Notes under the pieces: generated by a model
What the model saw: only the letters and a program-made list of their open reading frames with translations
Told to the model about the DNA's origin: nothing
Database searches by the model: none
Shown: one piece after another, positions 1 through 6,297 of the stretch
Layout of the letters: each line of letters opens with the position of its first letter
Numbering within the stretch: position 1 is the stretch's first letter
Made by a program: the position numbers and the translations under genes
From: Bog-473 sp035552395
GTDB taxonomy: Bacteria > Actinomycetota > Acidimicrobiia > Acidimicrobiales > RAAP-2
Length of the DNA stretch: 7,971 nt
Reading direction: 5' to 3'
Assembly (NCBI GenBank): GCA_035552395.1
Contig: DASZLL010000097.1
Span: 1 to 7,971, forward strand

Positions 1-616
1 CCGCCTTCGCCGCGCCCCGCTCGAGCGCGGGCAGGCTCTTCTCACGCAGGTAGCGCTCGGTCGTGAAGCCATGGACCAAGAAGCCGTCGCCGACCTCGCC
101 GGCCACTTCGGTCATCTGCTCGCCGACGCCGGCCAGGAGGATCTTGGGGTTGCCGTGTGGATTCGGGCCCGGGTCGAAGAACGGCGTCATCAGCGTGTGC
201 GTGTAGAACTCGCCGCGGAAGTCGAGCTTCTCGCCCGTCTCCCAGGTCTTCCAAATGGCACGGATGGCGAGGATCATCTCGCGCATGCGCGGCGCCGGGT
301 GCGACCACGGCATGGAGAAACGCTTCGTGATGTGCGGCTTGATCTGGCTCCCCATCCCCATCATGAAGCGGCCCTTGGTCAGCAGCTGGAGGTCATTGGC
401 CAGCACGGCCAGCGTCATCGGGTTGCGGGCGAAGGCGACGGTGATGCCGGTCCCGAACTCAAGCGTCTCCGTGGCCCCAGCGCCGATGGCGATCGGCAGG
501 AAGGGGTCGTGGCTCGTCTCGGCCGACCACACCCCGTCGTACCCGCTCGCCTCGGCCTTGGCCGCCTGCTCGGCCACCCCACTGGGGTCGAAGCCGATTC
601 CGCCGTCGATCTTCAT
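1..616 (-). CDS. F420-dependent LLM-class oxidoreductase, N-terminal 205 residues (runs off left edge)
   Basis: Luciferase-like monooxygenase fold enzyme. Members of this family use reduced coenzyme F420 (or FMN) in the cytoplasm to oxidise or reduce varied, usually unknown, substrates. Translation from ATG at 616 begins MKIDGGIGFDPSGVAEQA. It shows the TIM-barrel features of the family: AEASGYDGVW (about 21-30), a GTGITVAFARNP strand-loop (about 55-66), LQLLTKGRFMMGMGSQ (about 77-92) and KILLAGVGEQMTEVAGEVGDG (split over about 158-178). This resembles the TIGR03617 group of actinobacterial F420 oxidoreductases, usually 330-340 residues, so about 130 C-terminal residues lie outside the window. 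An AGAGAGGA Shine-Dalgarno sits 9 bases upstream and supports the start. It is last in a minus-strand run after a phosphotransferase and a PAC2 gene, with a 76-base repeat-bearing gap before it. Family assignment is firm; the choice of F420 over FMN is inferred from the subfamily and phylum. Confidence 0.88.
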   Translation of the reverse strand, partial: MKIDGGIGFDPSGVAEQAAKAEASGYDGVWSAETSHDPFLPIAIGAGATETLEFGTGITVAFARNPMTLAVLANDLQLLTKGRFMMGMGSQIKPHITKRFSMPWSHPAPRMREMILAIRAIWKTWETGEKLDFRGEFYTHTLMTPFFDPGPNPHGNPKILLAGVGEQMTEVAGEVGDGFLVHGFTTERYLREKSLPALERGAAKA

Positions 617-624
617 TGCCTGTG

Positions 625-633
625 TCCTCTCTC
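625..633 (-). promoter_or_regulatory. Shine-Dalgarno site of the LLM oxidoreductase gene
   Basis: On the minus strand the bases read AGAGAGGA and end about 9 bases before the ATG at 616. This is the clearest Shine-Dalgarno in the left block. It fixes the start and shows the gene can be translated independently of the PAC2 gene 76 bases upstream. Confidence 0.6.
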
Positions 634-634
634 T

Positions 635-688
635 TCCGTCAACTCCGTCACCTCCGTCAACTCCGTCGACTCCGTCGACTCCGTCGGG
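635..688. repeat. Six-copy 9-base tandem repeat between the PAC2 and LLM oxidoreductase genes
   Basis: Plus-strand units are TCCGTCAAC, TCCGTCACC, TCCGTCAAC, TCCGTCGAC, TCCGTCGAC and TCCGTCGGG. TCCGTC is invariant and positions 7-9 vary. On the transcribed minus strand each unit gives GACGGA, and most junctions read GGAGT or GGAGG, which resemble Shine-Dalgarno cores. The array begins 4 bases after the PAC2 stop and ends just before the real Shine-Dalgarno of the next gene. It is not coding for either neighbour: the PAC2 frame has already stopped and the oxidoreductase ATG is downstream. A variable-number minisatellite is the simplest reading; an effect on the downstream gene's translation is possible but unproven. 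Confidence 0.85.
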
Positions 689-692
689 GCCT

Positions 693-1565
693 TCACTGTT
701 CCTCGCCCCGCAGGAACCGCTCGAGCTCGGCCGCGATCTCGTCGCCCGAGGGCACTTCCTCCACGCCCATCGGGTTGCCCTCCGAGGCGTCGATGTTCTC
801 CTCGAGCTTGCGCACCATCGCCTGGTGCTCGGGGTTGTCCGAGATGAGCTGATCCACTTGGCGGCGCGAGCTGTCGGCCGCCCGCCGCAGCGGGGACGCG
901 TCGATCGACAGATCGGCGACGCTGGACAGTCCCTCGAGCAGCGCCGCGCTCGCCTCGGGGAACGGCATGGCCGCCACGTAGTGGGGGACCCGGGCCCACA
1001 GGCTCACCGTCGGGGTGCCGGCCTGGCCGAAGGCCAGCTCGAGCGCGGAGAGCACGCCCGCCGGCACCTCGAGCTCGCCCTGCACTATCCCGACCTGCTC
1101 AATCAGGTGTGACGAGGCCGCCGGCGCGGTCGCCGCCAGCCGGACCGGGCGCGTGTGCGGCGCCGGGGCCGGGAACGCGCCGAGGCCGACGACCATGCGC
1201 ACCCGCCACGAGCGGGCCAAGCCGACGACGGCGTCGGTGAAGGCGCGCCAGTGGAAGTCCGGCTCGGGGCCGACCAGATAGAGGATGTCGCGCCCCTCCC
1301 CGTCCGTACCCTGGCGCACCAACGTGCGGGGCCAGGTCAACTCGGTCGTCACGCCGTTCACGATCCGGGCCACCGGGCGCCGGGCCCGCTGGTCCAAGAA
1401 GTGCTCGCCGTTGAACGTCACGATCGTCTCGGTCGGCCCGCCGCCGAGCAGCGCGGCGACCGCTGTCGTGGCGCCCAACCCGGCGTCGACCCAGCCCTCG
1501 AGCGAGACCACCAACACCGGGTCGCGCAGGACGGGCTCGGAGTTGATTTCGAAGATCTCGGTCAT
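693..1565 (-). CDS. PAC2 family protein (proteasome assembly chaperone 2-like)
   Basis: The 290-residue protein matches the actinobacterial PAC2 family (Mycobacterium Rv2125/Rv2714 type) in length and layout. The N-terminal signature is clear: EPVLRDPVLVVSLEGWVDAG (about 8-27), followed by AVAALLGG and an ITFN-like VTFNGEHFLDQRARRPV segment. The GPEPDFHWRAF stretch, the VVGLGAFPAPAPHTRPV loop and the YVAAMPFPEAS segment are also typical. The C-terminus is a charged, probably helical region rich in Arg and Glu. Eukaryotic PAC2 helps assemble the proteasome; the role of the bacterial proteins is not settled, so the name describes fold rather than proven function. ATG at 1565 gives the usual family N-terminus and lies 20 bases after the phosphotransferase stop, with a weak GAGGG site about 10 bases upstream. 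An in-frame GTG at 1589 would overlap the previous gene by 4 bases and add eight residues; it is less like relatives but cannot be excluded. Confidence 0.88.
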   Translation of the reverse strand: MTEIFEINSEPVLRDPVLVVSLEGWVDAGLGATTAVAALLGGGPTETIVTFNGEHFLDQRARRPVARIVNGVTTELTWPRTLVRQGTDGEGRDILYLVGPEPDFHWRAFTDAVVGLARSWRVRMVVGLGAFPAPAPHTRPVRLAATAPAASSHLIEQVGIVQGELEVPAGVLSALELAFGQAGTPTVSLWARVPHYVAAMPFPEASAALLEGLSSVADLSIDASPLRRAADSSRRQVDQLISDNPEHQAMVRKLEENIDASEGNPMGVEEVPSGDEIAAELERFLRGEEQ

Positions 1566-1585
1566 CCCGCTGGGGCCCTCGGGGC

Positions 1586-2629
1586 TCACGGGACGGACTC
1601 CAGCGACTGCTCCGCCATCTCGAAGAGGCGCCCCACTTGCGCGGGGAACGTGTCCACGCTGCCCGTGTCGCCCGCGCCGGCGCCCGCCACGTAGCGCGCG
1701 TACACGCCCTGGAGGATGCAGCCGAGCTTCCAGTAGCCAAAGGCCACGTAGTAGCCGACGTCCGTGATGTCGAGGTCGGACACCGACCCGTAGCGCTCGA
1801 GCACCTGGGCCCGCGTCGAGAACCCCGTCGCCGTGGTCGGCGAGAGCCCGAGCACGGCCATCTCGTCGCTCGGGTCGGCCCAATAGACCATCAAGAGCCC
1901 GAGGTCGGCGAGTGGATCTCCCAAGGTGCAGATCTCCCAGTCGAGGATGGCCCGGACCGACCCGTCGTCGGCCAGCACGACGTTGTCCATGCGGTAGTCG
2001 CCGTGGACCACCGAGGTGCGCTGCTGCTTGGGGATGCGCCGGGCCAGCTCGTCGCTGACCCGCTCGACTAGGTCGCCGTGGTCCACGCCCTCGACCTGCA
2101 TCTGGTCGTACTGCCCCCGCCACCGCTTGAGCTGGCGCTCGATGTAACCCTCGTGCCGCCCCAAGTCGCCCAGCCCGACGGCGTCGGGGTCGACGTCGTG
2201 CAGCGCGGCCAGCGTGTCGGCCATGTGGTCGCCGACGGCTCGACGGGTCGCCACGTCGAAGGCCTCCTCGGCCTGCGGCGCGCTGCGCAGGATGTGCCCG
2301 TCGACGAACTCCATGACGTAGAAGGGGCGCTCGTTGACCGCCTCGTCGGTGCACAGACCGAGCGCGGCGGGGACCGGGATCCCGGCCGGGCCGAGCGAGT
2401 GGATCAGCCGGTACTCGCGCGTCATGTCGTGAGCCGTCGGCAGCACGTGATGCAGCGGCGGCCGACGCAGGGCCCAGGCCCGGCCCTCCGCATCCTCGAC
2501 CCGGAATGTCAGGTTGGAGCGCCCGCCGGCGACGAGCGTGAACGTCAGCGGGCGACGCAACTCGGGCAGCAACGCCGCCATCCACTCGGTGACCTGGCCT
2601 GCATGAATACCTTCGGGTGCCTGCGACAC
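1586..2629 (-). CDS. Phosphotransferase family protein (ACAD10/FadE36-type, APH fold)
   Basis: The protein has a choline/aminoglycoside kinase-like fold and belongs to the group often found with acyl-CoA dehydrogenases, such as FadE36 of mycobacteria and the N-terminal domains of eukaryotic ACAD10/11. Those ACAD domains are proposed to phosphorylate hydroxy-acyl substrates; the substrate here is unknown. With GTG at 2629 the product has 347 residues. It shows the nucleotide loop GGRSNLTF (35-42), the family hallmark LRRPP (54-58) followed by HVLPTAHDM, the hinge VMEFVDG (105-111), the catalytic loop HGDYRMDN (209-216, base Asp211) and the metal-binding DWE (230-232). All key residues are intact. 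The open frame extends upstream to a TTG at 2713, but relatives start near this GTG, and a TANNNT box lies 8 bases before it, fitting a leaderless start. It leads the minus-strand run with PAC2 and the LLM oxidoreductase. Confidence 0.9.
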   Translation of the reverse strand: MSQAPEGIHAGQVTEWMAALLPELRRPLTFTLVAGGRSNLTFRVEDAEGRAWALRRPPLHHVLPTAHDMTREYRLIHSLGPAGIPVPAALGLCTDEAVNERPFYVMEFVDGHILRSAPQAEEAFDVATRRAVGDHMADTLAALHDVDPDAVGLGDLGRHEGYIERQLKRWRGQYDQMQVEGVDHGDLVERVSDELARRIPKQQRTSVVHGDYRMDNVVLADDGSVRAILDWEICTLGDPLADLGLLMVYWADPSDEMAVLGLSPTTATGFSTRAQVLERYGSVSDLDITDVGYYVAFGYWKLGCILQGVYARYVAGAGAGDTGSVDTFPAQVGRLFEMAEQSLESVP

Positions 2630-2637
2630 GGGAACCG

Positions 2638-2643
2638 ACGCTA
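2638..2643 (-). promoter_or_regulatory. Probable -10 box for the phosphotransferase gene
   Basis: On the minus strand the hexamer TAGCGT fits the actinobacterial TANNNT -10 pattern. Eight bases separate it from the GTG at 2629, so transcription would start at or within a few bases of the start codon. No Shine-Dalgarno is visible in between, which fits a leaderless mRNA. I see no convincing -35 element. Confidence 0.4.
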
Positions 2644-2717
2644 ATCGGTGCGCCGCGGCCCCTACAGAGCGCCGTCCCCGGTCGGTCCCGGCGTCCGTCC
2701 TGACCCGGCCCAACCAT

Positions 2718-2723
2718 TAACGT
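2718..2723 (+). promoter_or_regulatory. Probable -10 box for the thioredoxin-folP2-holA operon
   Basis: TAACGT matches TANNNT and ends 9 bases before the ATG at 2733. It lies in an AT-rich patch (CCATTAACG) that stands out in very GC-rich DNA. No Shine-Dalgarno precedes the ATG, so a leaderless transcript or one with a 2-3 base leader is likely. It is divergent from the box at 2638-2643, about 75 bases away. Confidence 0.45.
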
Positions 2724-2732
2724 CACGGCACG

Positions 2733-3446
2733 ATGGACGTCACCGACGAGACATTCCAAGAGGAGGTCCTGACCCGCAGCGCCACCGTGCCAGTGGTGGT
2801 CGACCTCTGGGCGCCCTGGTGCGGGCCGTGCAAGACGCTCGGCCCCATGCTCGAAAAAGCGGTCGCCGACACGGGTGGTGCCGTGGCGCTGGCCAAGGTC
2901 AACGTCGACGACAACCCGCGGATCGCACAGTCGTTCGCCGTCCAGTCCATCCCGGCTGTCTTCGCCATCGCCAACGGCCAGGTGGTGGACCAGTTCATCG
3001 GGGCCCTGCCCGAGGCAGAGGTGACCGCGTTCATCCAGCGAATTGCACCCGCCCCGAGCGAGGCCGACAACCTGGTGATCGTCGGCGACGAGGCGTCGTT
3101 GCGCCGGGCGCTCGAGCTCGAGCCCGACCACGCCGGCGCCATCGAGGCTCTGGCCCGCCTGCTCATCGACCGCGGCGACGCGCAAGAGGCCCTGTCGTTC
3201 CTCGCTCGCATTCCCGAGACGGACGCCACAAGGCTCCTGGCGGCCGACGCCCGGCTCCTCGAGGCCGGAGTCGACGTCTCGGACACCGGCCGCGACGAGA
3301 TCGCCGCCAAGCTCGACGGCCTCATCGACCGGGTGCGCGACGACGACGCCGTGCGCCAGGAGTTCGTCGACCTGCTCGAGGCGCTCGGGCCATCTGACCC
3401 GCGCACCAACGAGTACCGGCGGGCGCTGGCGGCGCGGCTGTTCTGA
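2733..3446 (+). CDS. Thioredoxin-domain co-chaperone, CnoX/YbbN-like
   Basis: The 237-residue protein has two parts. Residues 1-105 form a thioredoxin domain with the active site WAPWCGPCK (26-34; Cys30 and Cys33) and the cis-proline loop QSIPAV (Pro74). Residues from about 110 form an alpha-helical TPR-like tail with the pattern LRRALELEPDHAGAIEALARLL followed by AQEALSFLARIP. This architecture is that of CnoX (YbbN), a holdase that passes clients to DnaK and GroEL. E. coli CnoX lacks a redox-active CXXC, whereas Caulobacter CnoX has WCGPC and reduces proteins; this one has the full CXXC and so is predicted to be redox-active in the cytoplasm. There is no signal peptide. It is shorter than many actinobacterial homologues, which carry an N-terminal extension. 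The stop codon overlaps the ATG of the folP2-like gene by one base (TGATG), so translation is likely coupled. Confidence 0.9.
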   Translation: MDVTDETFQEEVLTRSATVPVVVDLWAPWCGPCKTLGPMLEKAVADTGGAVALAKVNVDDNPRIAQSFAVQSIPAVFAIANGQVVDQFIGALPEAEVTAFIQRIAPAPSEADNLVIVGDEASLRRALELEPDHAGAIEALARLLIDRGDAQEALSFLARIPETDATRLLAADARLLEAGVDVSDTGRDEIAAKLDGLIDRVRDDDAVRQEFVDLLEALGPSDPRTNEYRRALAARLF

Positions 3447-4363
3447 TGGCCCTCGGGGCCGCTGACACCAAGGCCGGCACCAAACCCAACTCCGGCACCG
3501 CCACCCCCCGCACGTCCTACGTCCCGAGCGCGGCCACGCTCGACCTCGGCGGCCGCCGCTACGACCTCACCCATCGCGCCCTCGTCATGGGGATCCTCAA
3601 CCGCACGCCCGACTCCTTTTACGACAAGGGCGCCACCTTCGACCTCGACAAGCTCTACGCGCGGGCCGAGCAGCTGGTTGCCGACGGCGCCGACATCCTC
3701 GATATCGGCGGCGTCAAGGCAGGCCCCGGTCCCGAGGTGACGGAGACCGAGGAGCTCGATCGCGTCGCCCCGGTCGTCGCCGGGCTGGTCGCTCGCTTCG
3801 ACTCGCCGATCTCCGTGGACACCTGGCGCGCCTCGGTCGCACGCTCTTGCTACGTCGAGGGTGCGGTTATGGGCAACGACATCAGCGGTCTGGCCGATCC
3901 CGACTACGCGCCGGCGGCAGCCGAACACGATGCGGCGGTCGTCATCACCCACATCCGCCTGGCGCCGCGCGTGGCCGACCCCGACCCGCACTACGGCGAC
4001 GTCGTCGCCGACGTCGCTGCGTTCCTCACCGAGCGCGCCGGGCACGCCCGCGACGCCGGCATCCCGCCCGAGCGGATCGTGCTCGATGCGGGTCTCGACC
4101 TCGGCAAGACCGCCGAACAGTCGCTCACCCTTCTGCGTGCCTCGCAACGGCTGGCCGAACTCGGCTTTCCGTTGTTGCTCTCCGCGTCCAACAAGACCTT
4201 TCTCGGCAAGGTGTTGGATCTGGAGATCACCGAGCGGGGTGCCGCCTCCATCGGGGCGGCGGCCCTCGGCATCTCGTGGGGCTGCCGCATCGTCCGCGTG
4301 CACGACGTCTTGGGCACCTGTCGGGCCCGCGACGTGCTGGCTGCCGTGAGCGAGGCGCAGTGA
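3446..4363 (+). CDS. folP2: FolP2-type dihydropteroate synthase homologue
   Basis: The 305-residue TIM-barrel protein is clearly related to dihydropteroate synthase, the folate-pathway enzyme that joins p-aminobenzoate to a pterin diphosphate. Conserved parts are MGILNRTPDSF (48-58), ISVDT (122-126), NDISG (144-148), LDAGLDLGK (213-221) and RVHDV (284-288). Two hallmark sites differ from true synthases. The usual STRPG loop is VKAGPG (90-95), and the usual SRK is SNK (248-250). The same NRTPDSFYDKGATF and GGVKAGPG signatures occur in Mycobacterium tuberculosis FolP2 (Rv1207), which is reported to lack synthase activity. This gene is therefore better read as a FolP2 paralogue of unknown function. 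The first 30 residues are Ala/Thr/Pro-rich and probably disordered. ATG 3446 overlaps the upstream stop by one base, and the stop overlaps holA by four bases. A genuine folP should exist elsewhere in the genome. Confidence 0.9.
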   Translation: MALGAADTKAGTKPNSGTATPRTSYVPSAATLDLGGRRYDLTHRALVMGILNRTPDSFYDKGATFDLDKLYARAEQLVADGADILDIGGVKAGPGPEVTETEELDRVAPVVAGLVARFDSPISVDTWRASVARSCYVEGAVMGNDISGLADPDYAPAAAEHDAAVVITHIRLAPRVADPDPHYGDVVADVAAFLTERAGHARDAGIPPERIVLDAGLDLGKTAEQSLTLLRASQRLAELGFPLLLSASNKTFLGKVLDLEITERGAASIGAAALGISWGCRIVRVHDVLGTCRARDVLAAVSEAQ

Positions 4364-5382
4364 GCGGACGGGCGGCGGCCTATCTGGTGCGCGGCGACGA
4401 CCCCTCGTTGGTGGCCCAGGAGGTCCGCACGCTGGTGGCCGACGTCGTCGGCGACCGCGACCACTCGCTCGTGGTCGAAGAGATCGGCGGCGCCGCGGGG
4501 GAGGAGCTCGACGTCGGCGCGGTGGTCGACGCCGCCTGCACCCCGCCGTTCCTCTTGGATCTGCGCGTCGTCGTGGTACGCGACGCGGGACGGCTGCTGA
4601 CGGCGGACGTGCCGCGGCTCATCGAGGTGGTGAACGCGCCGCTCCCCACCTCCGTGCTCGTACTCGTGGCCGGCGGCGGCACCATCCCGGCCGCGCTGAT
4701 CAAGGCCATCGGTGCGCAAGGCCAGATCGTCGACGTCTCGACGAGCAAGGCGGGCGACCGCAAGGCCTGGCTCCACGAGCACCTTCGCGGCGCCAACGTG
4801 CACCTCGACCGCGACGCCTCGGACCTCCTGGCCGGGCACGTGGGCGAGGACCTCGGCCGGGTCGAAGGCCTGCTGTCTGCGCTGAGCGCCGCCTACGGCG
4901 AGGGGGCGACCGTCTCCGCCGACGACCTGGAGCCGTACCTCGGCGAGGCCGGCAACCTGCCGCGCTACGCGCTGACCGACGCGATCGACCGGGGCGAGCC
5001 GCGTACCGCTCTGCGGGTCCTCCATCGCCTCTTCGAAGCCGGCGGCTTGGCACCGATGCAGATCCTCGCCACCCTGCACGGCCACTTCGCCAACATGCTC
5101 GCCCTCGACGGCGGGGACACTATGGGCGAGCGCGACGCGGCGGCGATCCTCGGCACGGCGCCCTTCGTGGCGAAGAAGGCCCTGGAGCAATCGCGCCGGT
5201 TGGGCAGCGAGAAGATCACGGCGGCCATCAAGCTGCTCGCGGCGGCGGACCTCGATTGCCGCGGCATGAGCGGGCTCGATCCTGAGGTCGTCGTCGAGAT
5301 CCTCGTTGCACGCCTCGCCACCCAGACGCGCCCGGCGCGCCAGGCGCGCCCGGCCCGCGCGAGGGCCGGCTCCCGCAGCTAG
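4360..5382 (+). CDS. holA: DNA polymerase III delta subunit
   Basis: HolA is the wrench subunit of the clamp-loader complex: it opens the beta sliding clamp so that it can be placed on primed DNA. The 340-residue length matches the family. The N-terminus AAYLVRGDDPSLVAQEVRTL (6-24) is typical, followed by DAACTPPFLLDLRVVVVRDAG (about 57-77), the segment that precedes the beta-clamp contact region. The mid-region VLVLVAGGGTIPAALIKAI (about 99-117) is the degenerate AAA+ core. The C-terminal collar includes RYALTDAIDRGEPRTALRVL (202-220) and APMQILATLHGHFANML (231-247). The start is GTG at 4360, in a 4-base GTGA overlap with the folP2-like stop; this gives the family N-terminus, whereas the longer frame upstream is antisense-free shadow of folP2. 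The last 18 residues are an Arg/Ala/Pro tail (RPARQARPARARA) encoded by palindromic GC-only DNA. The usual holA neighbours comEC and rpsT are absent here. Confidence 0.93.
   Translation: MSGRAAAYLVRGDDPSLVAQEVRTLVADVVGDRDHSLVVEEIGGAAGEELDVGAVVDAACTPPFLLDLRVVVVRDAGRLLTADVPRLIEVVNAPLPTSVLVLVAGGGTIPAALIKAIGAQGQIVDVSTSKAGDRKAWLHEHLRGANVHLDRDASDLLAGHVGEDLGRVEGLLSALSAAYGEGATVSADDLEPYLGEAGNLPRYALTDAIDRGEPRTALRVLHRLFEAGGLAPMQILATLHGHFANMLALDGGDTMGERDAAAILGTAPFVAKKALEQSRRLGSEKITAAIKLLAAADLDCRGMSGLDPEVVVEILVARLATQTRPARQARPARARAGSRS
5334..5369. terminator. GC-only hairpin and twin palindromes at the holA/kinase convergence
   Basis: The 8-base palindrome GGCGCGCC occurs twice, at 5334-5341 and 5343-5350. 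It is followed by a perfect 7-base inverted repeat, CCGGCCC (5350-5356) and GGGCCGG (5363-5369), with a 6-base loop. The hairpin ends 10 bases before the holA stop. On the other strand it starts 9 bases after the kinase-gene stop. No T-tract follows on either strand, so it is not a classical intrinsic terminator; a U-less or bidirectional terminator, or an RNA 3'-end stabiliser, is plausible since the genes leave no other space. It may also be only a by-product of an Arg/Ala/Pro-coding tail. Confidence 0.4.
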
Positions 5383-6257
5383 GGCCGGATCCGGCGAGCG
5401 ACGCCGAGTGCCCAGGGCAACTCGGCCGACTCGACCACGCAGCGAGCGAACAGCCAGACGAGCAGGCGGCCCGGGTCGAGGCCGAGGAGCCCGGCGAATC
5501 GGGTGACGAGACCCCGCGGGTCGGCAACCAGGCGGTCGTGGCAATTGAAGAGGTGCTGCAGCGCGTCATAAGTCGGATCGCCCACGAACGGCTTGGGGTC
5601 GATGACCAGCCACGGCTCGCGCTCGGCCGCCAGCACGTTGCCGGCGTGGAGGTCGGTACAGAGGAGGCGCTGCGTGTCCGTCGGGGCCGTCCCGGGCAAT
5701 GACCGGAAGAGGCCGGCTCCTTGGTGGGCGAGGTCGGGCTCCGCCTGGCTCCGGCCGTCGGCCACCTTGCGCTCGAATTCGTCGGACCAGTAGTCGCACA
5801 TCGACTGGAGGCTCCGGAACGACGAGGCTTCCGACGGCCGGCGCCACAGACGGCGCAGCAGTCCGGCGATGACGACGTCCTGCTCCTCCTCCGGCCGCTC
5901 GCTCAAAGCCGACCCCGGCGTGCACCGTTCCAGCAGCAACGCCGTCGTCGTCCGCGTAGGCCGTTCGTCCGCCAACACGCGGATCGCGCCGTCACCGTCC
6001 CACTCGCGGAGCCCGGCCGCCTCATCGTCGGCCTCCATGTGCCACCAGCCAACCTTCAATACGAGGTCACCGAATTCGGCGGAGCGGACCGGCGCCACCC
6101 ATGCCGTCTGGCCGCCCGGCTGGAACGGCGAGCCGAGGGTGAGCGACCAGCGCGCGGCGATGTCCTCGATCTCGGCCGGGAGCGCCTTGAGCCACGCCCG
6201 GCGGCCGTCCTCGTCGCAAGCGGTCGAGAGGAGGCTCGGCATCGAGATGGTCGCCAC
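5379..6257 (-). CDS. APH(6)/hydroxyurea-type antibiotic kinase homologue
   Basis: The 292-residue protein belongs to the family that contains streptomycin 6-kinase and hydroxyurea kinase (APH_6_hur). These cytoplasmic enzymes transfer phosphate from ATP to the drug. Visible elements: SPFQPGGQTAWVAPV (43-57), the ATP-binding lysine in LVLKVG (65-70, Lys68), the LLLERCTPG hinge (108-115), the catalytic loop CTDLHAGN (200-207, base Asp202) and metal-binding VIDPKPFVGDPTYD (218-231). Standard APHs have HGD where this has CTD, a form I recall as common in actinobacterial members. Substrate is therefore uncertain and resistance should not be assumed. GTG at 6257 gives a family-like N-terminus and has GGGGGA about 9 bases upstream; GTG 6278 and ATG 6242 are alternatives. 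The gene lies 40 bases after the STAS gene, likely in its operon. Its stop shares CTAG with the holA stop. Confidence 0.85.
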   Translation of the reverse strand: MATISMPSLLSTACDEDGRRAWLKALPAEIEDIAARWSLTLGSPFQPGGQTAWVAPVRSAEFGDLVLKVGWWHMEADDEAAGLREWDGDGAIRVLADERPTRTTTALLLERCTPGSALSERPEEEQDVVIAGLLRRLWRRPSEASSFRSLQSMCDYWSDEFERKVADGRSQAEPDLAHQGAGLFRSLPGTAPTDTQRLLCTDLHAGNVLAAEREPWLVIDPKPFVGDPTYDALQHLFNCHDRLVADPRGLVTRFAGLLGLDPGRLLVWLFARCVVESAELPWALGVARRIRP

Positions 6258-6297
6258 GCCCTCATTGTCCCCCGCCACGAGTCGCCGCTGACGAAGC

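Noticed and set aside
635..688. A CRISPR array or coding repeat
   Set aside because: Units are only 9 bases with no spacers, and neither neighbouring gene's frame includes them, so it is a plain tandem repeat.
2630..2713. N-terminal extension of the phosphotransferase to the TTG at 2713
   Set aside because: The extra 28 residues are Arg/Gly-rich and unlike relatives, and the extension would run through the likely -10 box at 2638-2643.
693..3185. An 830-codon minus-strand open frame running through the phosphotransferase and thioredoxin genes
   Set aside because: Only its last 290 codons (from 1565) match a known family, PAC2. The rest is Arg/Gly/Ala-rich and opposite or out of frame to well-supported genes, a typical artefact of high GC.
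2723..4303. A 526-codon minus-strand open frame opposite the thioredoxin and folP2-like genes
   Set aside because: Low-complexity Ser/Arg/Asp-rich translation with no motif, opposite two genes with intact active-site signatures.
5379..6257. Calling the APH homologue a streptomycin resistance gene
   Set aside because: The fold and catalytic Asp are present, but the loop is CTD rather than HGD and such chromosomal homologues often have no known drug substrate.
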